A stretch of DNA of 64,000 nt from Glandiceps talaboti (GCF_964340395.1 NC_135550.1:25346676-25410675); one strand, 5' to 3'. Positions 41,401-52,229 are shown, counted from the first letter of the stretch. Made by a program: numbers and translations. The notes: generated from the sequence alone by a model not told the origin.

Positions 41401-43376
41401 TAGAGGTGCTTATCACATTTTGTGGGGGCCTGTGATCTATAGAGATGGCACTGGATGGAATGCATGCTGTAAAGTATATACTCATAGGATGAAAGGAGAA
41501 TAGTGCACTCTAAAGTAAAAAAAAAAAGTAATCCAAAATGAGATCACTACTGACACTTAAATTGCCCCTAATGTAGGTATACTAATAGTACTAGCAATAA
41601 AAACAACTTTCTTTTGAACTTCCAGTTTATTGTGGGTCAAAAACTAGCTGTGATCAGAACTTGCCTTTCTAACTCTTGTACTGCACCAAAACCCATGGAA
41701 ACTGAAATGGTATGAAAGAAATGCATTCAGAGATGAGATATTTTGTTTGTGTTACACATGGCTCATTTCAGCATAAGGCTATTCTTCTGATCTAGTGCTT
41801 CTTACTGTTTTCAAATGTCTCCACCTAAGCAGCGTTTCCAGCAAGGTAACAGCTAACTTACCCCACTGTAAATAGTGAAGTAGACAGAAAGAAAGCTTGT
41901 TTTTATTGCAAGTGATTAACGCAGTGAATGTCTGCTAACATCTTGATTTCATTTCTTAGGAGGATATGGCCGTGGAGGTGGTGGCGGTGGATATGGAGGT
42001 GGAGGACGCGGTGGATGGCGTGGAGGCAATGATGGCGGTAGTAGTGGTGGCGGAGGAGGCGGATACATGGGCTATGGAAAGAGAGAACAGAACCAGTACC
42101 AACAGTACAAACAGAATCAAGTAAGTAACTGTACCAAATCCACAGCTTGGTGGGTTTTAACACGGATCTTTGCTATACTGTAGACTTCTCTTTCCTCTTT
42201 GTTTCCATTCTCTTGATTTGAAGTTAAGGTGCAGACTAAGCATTATTGTTTTTAACCCATATCTGAATTATTGTGAATCAATCAGTGATACTAAATAATG
42301 ATTTGATAATGCATGGAAATGTGCAGTGCATCTGCAGTATAGCAAGGTACATTGAATGAATTGTTAAATCGCCAACTAAGCAGCAAAATACACCATGCTG
42401 CAGTATGGATCAATTGACCATGTGTACATATGTTCTCAGGATTCAAGTGTTCAGATACAAGCCAGACCATCAGCATAACAGTAAGAAATTCAGCTCTGAT
42501 CAGTTCCTCATAGAATTATTTTATATAATTTCTCTCTCTCTCTCATTTGCCAGGGTTACGGTCACTATAGACAAGGTAAATTCTTATTCAGTGAAATAGA
42601 TATGCAGATGCACAAGTCATTTTGAAGCATCATCAAATAGAGGAAACTCTGTTCCGACATTTTGACCAATGGTTGATTTATGAAAAAATGCAGCTATGTT
42701 CTGCTCTGTCCAAACAATGTGAAGAAACAAAACAGGCATTGCATTCATTTTGAAAAGAAAGAAGCTCGCAGGAATAACTTGCCCTTGAATATTGACACAT
42801 TTGTACACACGTGTGCGGTAATTGAGAACTGCTGAGTGATGCAGGCAATGATGAGAATCCAGGGCAATCTGTGTATGTGTTTGTATTCTAGCTAAAAAAG
42901 TAACTGTTATTAACATTCAGAAATAATGAGGTATTCTTTTACATTTTTAGGGTTATGGTAACTATAACCAGGGAAATTACAATCAGAGCAGTGGTTACAA
43001 CCAGCAGGGATACAATCAACAAGGGTATGGTAACCAAAGCTATGGTAACCAGCAAGGGTACAGCAACCAGAATTATAACTATGGCAACCAGCAACAACAA
43101 CAACAGAATTATGCACAGCAGTATCAACAGTATGCACAGCAGTACCAACAGTATCAGCAATACTACCAACAGAATCCCCAGTATGCCCAACAATATGCTC
43201 AATATTACGGTAACTATGGGAATTACAACACAGGCCAGTATGGTCAACAAGGGCAGACTAGCACTGCAGGTACAGGTACTACAAGTTCCTACAGCCAAGG
43301 GTATGGTCAACAGGGACAACAAACCAGCCAGACTGGCACCACTGCTTCATCCGGAACCACTTCCACTTCATCCTAG
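32429..43376 (+). CDS. HNRNPU: Heterogeneous nuclear ribonucleoprotein U homologue (SAF-A)
   Basis: Nuclear RNA- and scaffold-DNA-binding protein. Exons: 32429-33170, 33767-33947, 34121-34191, 34391-34530, 35087-35186, 35382-35494, 36238-36390, 36801-36908, 37168-37290, 38135-38263, 40565-40739, 41028-41405, 41960-42120, 42951-43376; 999 residues. Domains: SAP (about 6-40), acidic Pro/Glu/Thr region (45-240), Arg-Asp-Tyr and RS region (248-315), SPRY (about 330-500, [21 protein letters not shown]), kinase-like domain with Walker A GLPGSGKT (542-549), RGG/Gly-rich region (about 725-855), and a Gln/Tyr/Asn prion-like tail (859-999). Intron 2 has a GC donor, forced by frame. Six introns hold snoRNA-like elements. 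HNRNPUL1 is an alternative name, but synteny with EFCAB2 favours HNRNPU. Confidence 0.95.
34893..34970 (+). ncRNA. Box C/D snoRNA-like element, copy 1 (HNRNPU intron 4)
   Basis: C box ATGATGA at 34900-34906 and D box CTGA at 34958-34961, 58 nt apart. The shared core CACTTGCCAGTTCTGCTTA follows the C box. The closing stem is weak here (CAGA/TCTG). The element ends about 115 nt before the exon 5 acceptor. Confidence 0.6.
35230..35309 (+). ncRNA. Box C/D snoRNA-like element, copy 2 (HNRNPU intron 5)
   Basis: C box at 35241-35247, D box at 35299-35302, closing stem AGAAAT/ATTTCT. It lies 72 nt upstream of the acceptor, the usual spacing for intronic box C/D snoRNAs in mammals. The variable stretch after TTATGA differs most from other copies. 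Confidence 0.7.
35765..35849 (+). ncRNA. Box C/D snoRNA-like element, copy 3 (HNRNPU intron 6)
   Basis: C box at 35777-35783, D box at 35836-35839, stem ACAGAA/TTCTGT. Its flanks also match copies 5 and 6, showing duplication of a longer segment. Confidence 0.65.
36637..36721 (+). ncRNA. Box C/D snoRNA-like element, copy 4 (HNRNPU intron 7)
   Basis: C box at 36650-36656, D box at 36708-36711, and a perfect 8-bp closing stem ACAGAATG/CATTCTGT. It ends 79 nt before the acceptor. Best-looking copy of the six. Confidence 0.72.
36985..37092 (+). other. Possible 36-codon cassette exon in HNRNPU intron 8
   Basis: A 108-nt stretch bounded by TTTATTTCAG and GTAAGC, open in the phase of the flanking exons ([15 protein letters not shown]...ICQGP). 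It would insert between SPRY and the Walker A domain. Exons 8 and 9 join well without it, as in the human protein, so it may be chance. Confidence 0.3.
37797..37880 (+). ncRNA. Box C/D snoRNA-like element, copy 5 (HNRNPU intron 9)
   Basis: C box at 37809-37815, D box at 37867-37870, stem ACAGAA/TTCTGT. It differs from copy 4 at one position between the boxes. It lies within a segment duplicated into intron 10. Confidence 0.65.
38858..38952. ncRNA. Long intronic hairpin, miRNA-like or palindromic repeat
   Basis: The arms GCAATATGAATAA...ATTACCATGAAAC and GTTTCATGGTAAT...TTATTCATATTGC pair over about 40 bp with two mismatches, a ~5-nt bulge and a 3-nt tip. Size and shape fit an animal pre-miRNA, but a small foldback repeat would look the same. 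It is in HNRNPU intron 10. Confidence 0.4.
39234..39317 (+). ncRNA. Box C/D snoRNA-like element, copy 6 (HNRNPU intron 10)
   Basis: C box at 39246-39252, D box at 39304-39307, stem ACAGAA/TTCTGT. It is 2 differences from copy 5 between the boxes. It lies 1.25 kb before the acceptor, so it is less well placed for splicing-linked processing. Confidence 0.6.
42554..42624 (+). other. Alternative 3' exon or micro-exon of HNRNPU
   Basis: After acceptor TTTGCCAG comes GGTTACGGTCACTATAGACA, a diverged copy of the start of the last exon (GGTTATGGTAACTATAACCA). Read straight on it ends after 23 codons ([20 protein letters not shown], then KSF and TGA). If the GTAAAT at 42576 is used as a donor, the 22-nt exon shifts frame and the last exon stops after a few codons. 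Either form removes the prion-like tail. Confidence 0.45.
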
Positions 43377-43905
43377 ACATTTATGAACTTATAACTTCAA
43401 TAGATTCCAGAATTCCAATAATGTCTTGCTGGTCTTATCACTTGCTTTCAAGTCTGTACGGTTATGCTCAACTTAAATATAGCACACAAATATCAATCTA
43501 ATACAATCAAAGAAACCCAGTACATTGTATATGTATGTTGAATGTTTATGTATGAGCAGTATTGACATACTTACTAGCCAATAATGTGTGTGACTTGCTT
43601 GTCAATGAGAAAAGTCCACACAAAGTTCCAAAGGCTGATACTTTGTATACCTTAAAACTAAAGACATGAATTGTTTGTCAGATATGTAATGATCAAATCG
43701 AAATATGTAAGTTTCAGCTGATTAAGTGGGAATTTTATGTCTTTTTGATATTTTTAGTGATTTTAATACTTGTAGACTTTAGATTATCCGAAAGAGTATA
43801 GTGTGTGTGTCTTGTCAGATACAAAGATTGAACTGAAGTTTTTTGTAAACATTGTGAAACTGGTGAGAGTATGATGATAGTTTGAATTATGTCCTGTTAT
43901 GTTCT

Positions 43906-43911
43906 AATAAA
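43906..43911 (+). terminator. HNRNPU polyadenylation signal
   Basis: AATAAA about 530 nt after the stop codon. A further AATAAA near 44246 is a possible distal site. Confidence 0.65.
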
Positions 43912-45050
43912 ATCCATTTAAATGTAGCATTGTTTGCTGGCATTCTTTGTTTAGTGTATGTGTATATATGTCATTATGTTTGTGATTCATTTGAAAACAC
44001 TGAACTTCGTCTCTAAAAAATGTTGTTGATAACATAAATAATGCTTGGTTCTAACAACCCTCCCCTGAACTGCCATATCACACTATTAGGTTGGTCAGTG
44101 GCAAATTTTACCACCCCTAGCCCCTTTCAAGAAAAACGAAACCGTGGTATGTGTCAGTGTGTGAACTGTTGGAATGTTATGTTTATGTGTGCATGCAAGT
44201 CACTAATGTGGCTGATGTTAGTTACCCATGCCATAAATGCAATGAAAATAAAATTGTAGTGTAGGAAGGCTTGCTGTCCAGACATGTCCTCCACATGCCA
44301 GTACTGAGCTTTGTCTTGTCTTGACACTTTTCAAACCATGTCTCTTCGAGCCTTATTTTCATTATTAGAACACTTCTGAATTCCATTAACTGGACACTTT
44401 TAACACTATGTATATAACTTCACTAAAAGTGCAAATTTGTTGACATGACTTGGTTCCCACACTCATTCACCATCACAGTGACGTGTCCGCTTGTATGCCC
44501 AAGCCTTTGATGTTAATTGTTTATCTGATCTTTGATAAAGTGTGCATACAAACTTCTTGTATACCTTCACTGGGTCTCCAACACAGAAACTATCACTTGA
44601 CCACTCTTAAACCACTATGCTATGGGAGAGTTTGTGAAAAACTTGGTACTTTGTACTGTGACACAAATGATTGCAGATATATTGAAGACAAAGTTGAGGT
44701 TATATTCTATGGTAGATAAATTTCTAAGCGATACACACCATGTTGCAGTGTCTTGCATTTGTGTAACAATTAAAACCATTGAAGGTAAATAGAAAGATGA
44801 TGTGAACTGCTAGAAACAGAAAGCTACACACAGCTTCAAAGGCATGATGTACAAATCTTGGATTTGAGGTGATTAAATTATGTTAATTAAAATACATCAG
44901 AAATTCACAATGGTAGCCACTGTTCAGCATCCTGATGTTACAGGAGGAAACCTGCATTATTTGGTGCGGTCAAACTGATTAACATCCTTCTCGGAGAACA
45001 GAGTTGGTGTAATGAAACAGAAGTGATGCTGGATGGCATTGAACTCAGAG

Positions 45051-45385
45051 CAGACAGCAGTCACAGTGGTAACAAGCAGACAAGCTAACCACTTGGCCAC
45101 TGACAACCCACTGTGGTAAGATTGAAGCATACAACCTAACCACTCGGCCACTGACAACCTAACCACTTGGCCACTGACAACCCTCTGTGGTAAGATGGAA
45201 GCATACAAGATAACCACTCAACCACCAACAACCCACTGTAGTAAGATTGAAGCATAGCTAACCATTCAGCCACTAACAACCCACTGTGGCTAAGATGGAA
45301 GCATACAAGATAACCACTTGGCCACCAACAACCCACTGTGGTAAGATTGAAGCATACAACCTAACCATTCAACCACCAACAAAAC
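45051..45385. repeat. 51-bp minisatellite containing a tRNA A-box-like motif
   Basis: About 6.5 copies. On the minus strand most units carry TGGCCGAGTGGTTAGG or close variants, a pol III A-box sequence like that of tRNA-Ser/Leu and of SINE heads, followed by TTGTATGCTTCAATCTTACC. Unit lengths are 48-52 bp, with one short copy. Confidence 0.8.
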
Positions 45386-45507
45386 ACTACATTAGTAAGT
45401 GACAAATGAGCTGACATCACTCCAACTACCTGACATCATACATTATACTCGTTTACTAGTATCTCATTAAATAATAAAATAACACAACATACACTATTTT
45501 TTACTCA

Positions 45508-45513
45508 TTTATT
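45508..45513 (-). terminator. B3GAT3 polyadenylation signal
   Basis: AATAAA on the minus strand about 950 nt beyond the stop codon; the first good signal found downstream. Confidence 0.5.
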
Positions 45514-46462
45514 TTGTAACAAAAAGGAAATACATTATTTTACTACACTGCTGATAGAAGGATTATTAAAATATGAACTGTACAGACAAAAACTAAAAGA
45601 GAATTTGTACATGTGTGCAATGGCAGAATAGTATCAACAGTTCAAAATTGTTCAACTATTGCATCAGAATATATTACAAATGAATTAACACCTCTGGTCA
45701 AATGTCATGCTATTTAAATTATCTTGAAATGAAGTTAGACAAAAGGGTGAGGTCAATTGACTAGACTTCACTCTGCAATGAAAAAGATTATTTTTGATAA
45801 ATAAGTCTGGTTTTTACCCTATGTATGATGATCTTGCATTGCTACTTACTACGAGATTTACAAAACTTTGTAACCTCACGGTATCAAATAACTGTTCTCA
45901 CATGACCATTGTGTTTGATGAAAAAAAGGAATTGGTCAAACATCAGTATTTGTTGCATGACTAGTTTAAGTCATTTTAACGTTATCAGTCCACAGAGAAG
46001 TCTGTGAAGCAAACTTGAAGATTTCATACTACAAAACTAAAGTTGTACCGGTAGCATTAAATACAAAGTTGATTGTTAAAATGTACTTATTGCAGACACA
46101 TTGTCACAGTTATGTGAGAAGTTTCAATATTTGACCACTGCACTCGCTGAAAAAAATCATGTATCACATTGTGTAATGGCCATGAGAGAAAGGTTGTAAT
46201 GCATTAATCACATAAAATATATGACACTGCTATTAGAGGTACAAAATTCTGTAACATCACTACATCTATATCATGTCTTTGATCGGAATGGGATGATCTT
46301 CAAATGAATACATTGTAATGTCACAGACTGCAGGGTTGGAACCAAGTCAAACAGATAAATCACTGCAAAGTCTTGTTACTGAGTTGTTTCTCTTAAAATG
46401 CTGGATTCCACAATTTCATTATTTCCATGGAAAAAGCACTTTGAGCACATGTTTAATGGACT

Positions 46463-48999
46463 TCACACCTCCACCCTTGGATCTGATGGCCGTCCTTTGG
46501 CTATCATGGCATCCTCTTCCTTCCACTTTGGCTTATCTGTCCTTGTGTGCCATACCAAGACCTAAAATAAACAGCCAATCATCACTTTCTATTTCAAATT
46601 ATACACATTTCCACTTTTGTAATCTTGATGTACAAAGGTCAGTCATTGGTTGCACCTCAATACAAACCCACCCCAACCCCTATCACCACCTCCAACACAC
46701 ACAATAACCATACATGTTGTGGCCTACCTTGGTTCAAATAATAAAGGCCAATTTTTGGTTGCTCCTCCTCCATATCCCCCCACACACACACATACATATA
46801 TCATCACCTCTATCCCACATCACAATCACCATCAATGTTTTACATACCTTGGTAAATCAAATTTTGGTTCCACAAATTCTCAATACAGACCCCACCTCCA
46901 ACCTCGACAATCACTCTATATACATGTACGTTTTGACCTACCTTGGTGCAAAGGTCAGCCTTGGAGTAATCAATACAGGCATGCCGACCGGGACCCCCAT
47001 CTATCATCATCCCCAACCCACACAATCATTTTACATATGTTTTGACCTACCTTGGTGCAAAGGTCAGCCTTGGGTTCTAACTGTTCCATAGTTACTATTT
47101 TTGTTAAGAAAGAAGACTCTAAGTATCCTCTCCTGGCAGTGATGTCAAATTTGGCATCTGGATGTGCCATCACTAATCTTAGATTAACAGAAAAACCAGC
47201 CATGTCCATCGCAAATGGTCGTTGTGGTCTCCATGCTGCATACCATGCTTTGACCTTACCATCCTCCCCAACAATTGGCCTTTCAAATTTCAGCCCACCA
47301 GTTATACCAACTGGCCAAACAGACACAGTTTGAGTGTGCCTCATCTGCAAGAAAAAAATTGTGAAATTTTTAATTTCTACAAAGTTGATACTTGTACAGA
47401 CCATGGATTGTATCCTTACATTCTTACAACATAATTTTACATAATTATATCAAAATAGTAACTAAGGAAATTGATAAGCTCTGATATGAACCACATGTAC
47501 ACATACTACAGAGGAAATGGAGGTTTCAGCTTTCAAAGACACATACCGGTACTAAAAATACTGTTTTATGTAGTTGGTTACACAAGTTGGTGATAGTGGT
47601 GCCTTTGCTGTGTGGATATAATCACCTTGTAATCAAGATAGTGTAAATATTGGGAGACTCCAAAAATGTACATTACAGGATCACGGAAGTCAGCAGAAAT
47701 GCCACCCTTTTGAGGTTAAAATTAAACCAATGTCCATTCAATAGCTAATACTAGTATATCAAAATTGTCGTCACAATAGTTTGTGTGTGTGTTTATCCTA
47801 GTAGACCGAAACCTCAATTGCCACTGTTGTATTTCCATTTTGTAGCAGATAATCAACAACATATAAATTGTGTGACTATAATCATCACCTAACAGACATG
47901 ACAAATCTTATCAACACTAGGGTGCTGCTCTTGTGGCGACCATTCAACAAATTTCTGAATTTATTTGGACGAATAAAGCTTATTATTATTATTATCAAAA
48001 GTCAAATCTTGACAACCTTACCGCTTCAAAAGTCAAATCTTGACAACCTTACCGCTTCAAAGGTCAAACCTCGACAACCTTACCGCTTCAAAGGTCAAAC
48101 CTCGACAACCTTACCGCTTCAAAGGTCAAATCTCGACAACCTTACTGCTTCAAAAGTAAAACCTCGACAACCTTACTGCTTCAAAGGTCAAACCTCGACA
48201 ACCTTACTGCTTCAAAGGTCAAATCTCGACAACCTTACCGCTTCAAAAGTAAAATCTCGACAACCTTACTGCTTCAAAAGTAAAATCTCGACAACCTTAC
48301 TGCTTCAAAAGTCAAATCACGACAACCTTACTGCTTCAAAGGTCAAATCTTGACAACCTTACTGCTTCAAAAGTCAAATCTCGACAACCTTACTGCTTCA
48401 AAAGTCAAACCTTGACAACCTTACCTCTTCAAAAAGCTGCAAACTATATGTATTATCATCATCAGCAAAATAAATAACACCTTTGTTTGTAGTCGCATCT
48501 AAGTTTTCTCTCAACCAATCCATGGCTAAATTCCTCTGTTCTACTCCCCGTGGTTTCAACCAATGGGGATCATTTTCTCCCATTTTATATCCTTTTGGTG
48601 TAGCAATATTTAAATGAGTATATCTGAGTCCAGTCTGAGCTAAAAAATTTGTTACTAGTGGAGTCTTAGTTTCTGAGTCTTCTACTAAAATCCAATGAAA
48701 ATTCTTGATATGTAAGAAGGTATTTGAGAGTCTGGTAAGTTCTGCTTTCTGTACATGTCTGGTGTGTGTAGGTGTAATAGCATATATCGTTGGAATGTCA
48801 TCATCCATCACTTGTGATATGTATTCTACAGCATTGGGGTACTGTCTCCTTAAAGAGATTTGCAGCATGTAAAGCTTCTTTTCCAACGCTTTCACATCTT
48901 CTTCTCTCTGTTTAAGGGGTAGCTCTTGTTTAGCAAGCATTTCTCTGTAGTCTGCTGCCTGTTCTTCAGGAGACTTGGCTTCAGGACAGTTTATACCTG

Positions 49000-49046
<47 letters not shown>

Positions 49047-50139
49047 CTGAATACATTAAGTATCTTAACTTACTTCGAGGCTATCTGTGCAAGGGAGTCT
49101 AAGTGTATTCTTTCCCTTGGTTAACCCTAACCTCAGGTCCCTAACTTGTATTTTTCATACAGTACATTGTTCTGCACATCTGCCTTGCAATTTGTGTACG
49201 TCATTCTGCTTACTTCATCACACACTCGTACTAGAATTCTACAATTTAGTATGCACAGGAGATTAATATTTTTCTCTGTTCTGTTCTATTAATCCTGTCA
49301 TCATCTGATTTGATAAATTTGCTGTGGAAAGATCAGTTTACATAAGTCATCATTAACCTGACATTGATAAATAATATAATTGTAATTCCTATAATTAAAA
49401 CTGTCCCATATGCACTGTCAGTCTTGTACATTGAAAATACCATTCTTCATTACTTTTACATCAAACAATTAAAATGTTGGTGATTTTGTGCACCCATTAA
49501 TTTGGCTAATATTGTGTCAAGCTGTCAGTGCTTTTTTTTATAACAGGAATATATGTTTTCAAAAATTTGTAACATATAATGATTTATGTTGGTGTTGTGG
49601 GACCGTTTTGTATGTTCACATTATTCATATGTATTATTCCTATAGATACCTACCTACAACATTGCTGCCCAATAATTATTTTTGCATAAATCATGAGAAA
49701 TAGCACATCATTGCTAAGTCTTATGTCACAAAATTACAAAGTCAAATGTATATGAAAGAACAGTTACAGTTTTAAGTATATAGAGACCATGGAATTTAAC
49801 TGACAAAAAACCAACACTTATGACTCCTAGTTCTCTTTAGTATACTAGGATATGTCTCTTCTTCTCCAGTAGTAGTGTTATAAGGTTTGCAAAATTGGTA
49901 CAGATGACAATTGATAGAAATAATTATCAACCAGAAATTGGTAATTTTTTTATTAGGCCTAAACCTGATTGACAATAAATTTTAAATTTAGGCAACATGT
50001 CTTTTTACGTCTCATACAAGGTTTTTTGTTACCAATTATACAAGACAAAATACAGACAGATTGTGAAACAGATGAATAGATGAAACTGGGAAGACAAAAC
50101 TGTATTATTTGTGATCACAGTGAGCTAAATTGTAACATT

Positions 50140-50198
<59 letters not shown>

Positions 50199-51494
50199 CG
50201 TGCGTGTGTGTTTTGCTTGTGTAATTCAAAACAAAAAAACATGTGAGATGTAAAACATCATGTCGCCTAATTGAAAGTCTATAGTCACTCTGGTTTGGTA
50301 GTAACATGTCGCCTAATTGAAACTCTATAGTCTCCCTAGTTTGGTAGTAACATGCCACCTAATTGAAACTCTATAGTCACTCTGGTTCAGTAGTAACATC
50401 ATGCCACCTAATTGAAACTCCATAGTCACTCTGGTTTGGTAGTAACTTTACACCATTCACTTGTAAAGTAATTAACCACATTTTGTAGTAGCACAGAAAC
50501 ATATTGTTTGCTAAATCAACATCTCTTTTCATTACTATTTACATATTAGGTGTAAAGAAAACACTACTTTTACATATGGCAAATTCTAGGTAGCTTTGTG
50601 CTGGTAGAAAGGAAGGTCAAATGTCAGAGACAAGAATGAGTTTTTAAAAGTATGAAAAGCTATGTCTTACACTTTCCCGTGAAGAGAATATTAAAATCTT
50701 ACAATTAATAATGATATTAATATATATACATATGTTCAACATCCCTGGCTAACAACTTATTTATTTATTTATTTATTTTATTTATTCATCTAGCCACTGA
50801 TATACTATTTAAGTACAAATGAAGACTGTATTGGGTCCCCATCCCACCTAAAGTATGATATGCAAGTGTTATTTCTCAAATACACCCATTATTTTCTACA
50901 ACTAATTTTCATTTCAGAATTATAAATGGTGCATGACCTGGAAATTTGAAATAAATACAAAACAAAATTTGTTGTCTGCTTTGAACCGTGAATTATAGTA
51001 ACTGTGGTATTTATTTGTTAAAACATTGTAAAATAACACTACACAATATACCATGTAGGTAGGGTTTTGTCGTCTTGTTCGTTTTATTTCATGCTGTTAC
51101 TTTGAAGTCAACCTACTTCCAGGACAATAGGCTGTGCGTATAATATGGAAGCTGACCAGACTAATTGTAGTTTTAAAATCAACACTGGAACGCCCTAATT
51201 ACATTATTGACAAAGACCCATAAATTACATTCGTTAGTAGCAGCTGGCGAAGACTAAATCGTCAGTATATGTATATTTGACAAAATATAGAACGAACATT
51301 TCACCTGATACACGTACATATGAAATACCGTCGAGAATGTAAGTGGATTCCACTCAAACTGAAAGGTGGGTAACTTTAGACTATAGGGCAAAGAATTACT
51401 ATGACTTACCGTACTTTACGATCAGAAATATCAATGCCATGAAAGACACTAAAAAATACAAGGTTACAAGTTTCTTTGGATGGATCTTTGCCAT
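46463..51494 (-). CDS. B3GAT3: Galactosylgalactosylxylosylprotein 3-beta-glucuronosyltransferase (GlcAT-I-like)
   Basis: Golgi type II membrane glycosyltransferase (GT43) that adds glucuronic acid to finish the tetrasaccharide linker of proteoglycans. Exons on the minus strand: 51494-51410, 48996-48425, 47344-47051, 46561-46463; in frame, 349 residues. A short basic tail (MAKIHPKK) precedes a membrane anchor (about 9-26). Then come a coiled stem region and the catalytic domain starting [13 protein letters not shown]. The metal-binding motif is FADDDN (Asp207-209). The catalytic Glu is expected at 295 in YLESSFL. The C-terminus [12 protein letters not shown]...SDPRVEV resembles human B3GAT3 more than B3GAT1. 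Exons 2 and 3 both end inside tandem arrays of their own splice donors. Confidence 0.93.
46616..47074 (-). repeat. ~110-bp minisatellite derived from the B3GAT3 exon 3 splice donor
   Basis: Five units start near 46616, 46716, 46837, 46930 and 47039 (spacing 93-121 bp). The last is the real exon 3 end. The unit at 46930 is identical to it over 35 bp, 24 of them exonic, including ACCTTTGCACCAAG then GTAGGT on the minus strand. The units at 46837 and 46716 also keep AAGGTATGT and AAGGTAGGC. Confidence 0.85.
47997..48430 (-). repeat. 31-bp minisatellite, 14 copies, derived from the B3GAT3 exon 2 splice donor
   Basis: Exactly 14 x 31 bp with no length variation. The last unit includes the final 6 nt of exon 2 (GAAGAG) and its GTAAGG donor. 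On the minus strand every unit repeats TTTGAAG followed by two variable bases and GTAAGGTTGTC, so the intron opens with a ladder of donor-like sites. Confidence 0.95.
49001..49045. repeat. (AAAT)n microsatellite
   Basis: About eleven AAAT units just upstream of the B3GAT3 exon 2 acceptor on the minus strand. Confidence 0.9.
50138..50211. repeat. (GT)n microsatellite
   Basis: GT run of about 70 bp with a few GC steps, in B3GAT3 intron 1. Confidence 0.95.
50250..50450. repeat. ~50-bp minisatellite, 4 copies, B3GAT3 intron 1
   Basis: Four copies of a unit containing GCCTAATTGAAACTCTATAG and GGTTTGGTAGTAACAT. Confidence 0.9.
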
Positions 51495-52229
51495 TTTCAA
51501 AATTAAGAATCGGCTTGGAAACAGACAACTCAGATTGAAAGGCACATATCAGCTGCTACGACGGTGCCATGTTGGTAATGCCCTCTATGGTGTTAAAAAT
51601 CTGCCGAGCACCCCTAGCTCATTGGTAAAAATGCTTGTTATCGCTTGTGAAGCATGAAGTAGTAGTGCACGTAGTGCATGCAGTGTACAGACCATGGTGA
51701 TTTTCTTTTTTTCTGTCCATGTGTTGCATTTTCCGAATGTTCCAGACTATGTGTTTGTGACCTTAGCCAGTGTGCAGTGCACATTTCAGTGCTAATGGTA
51801 TTTCATGGAAACAAAATACTTATTTTATGGATTTTAGTCTTTTTCTTCTTCTTTTAAGTTGTTCTCCGAGTTCAGACATACCTGTTGTCATCACTTTCAT
51901 GATGGGTACATGCATTTACCTTGCTTGGTATTTACATGTTTTCCGTGTGTTTTATACATATTAGGGGTAAACCGTTTGATTTCGGGGGGGGGGGGGTTTG
52001 GAGGATTTCGACCAAGCAACCAACGTGACAGCAAATCTTTTTTTCCAAGAGCAACTAGACAAAGTTTTTTTTGCCAAGTAGGTACAACAAAATTAATTTT
52101 TTTTAAAAATTTATGGTTTAAATTCGACTTTCCGCCGCGCGTTGCGTTACGTCACGTCATGTAACTTTTTATTTGGAAATCGAATTACCCATAACAGGAG
52201 CCGATATACTGGTAAGCATTTTTCTTTGT

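Larger units (their letters stand above)
43377..46462. other. Convergent 3' flanks of HNRNPU and B3GAT3
   Basis: HNRNPU 3' UTR to about 43930, then ~1.1 kb without a recognisable gene, a 51-bp minisatellite (45051-45385), then the B3GAT3 3' UTR (about 45490-46462). The open frame near 44450-44719 has no recognisable features. Confidence 0.6.

Noticed and set aside
41084-41485. Antisense and out-of-frame proteins rich in Ser/Thr/Ile or His
   Set aside because: Shadows of the Gly-rich RGG exon of HNRNPU.
42955-43386. 143-residue frame overlapping the last HNRNPU exon
   Set aside because: Out-of-phase reading of the repetitive Gln/Tyr/Asn codons; the in-phase reading continues the HNRNPU protein.
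44450-44719. 89-residue frame downstream of HNRNPU
   Set aside because: No homology seen, no start context and no splice partner; it lies in the AT-rich 3' flank.
47900-47996. Possible LINE/SINE 3' tail ending GAATAAAGCTTATTATTATT
   Set aside because: Tail-like sequence only; no body upstream that I can recognise.
47868-48353. 161-residue plus-strand frame with repeated LTASKVK-type units
   Set aside because: Reading of the 31-bp donor-derived minisatellite antisense to B3GAT3.
47997-48430. CRISPR-like regular array
   Set aside because: Repeats are directly adjacent with no spacers, in an animal intron; it is a minisatellite.
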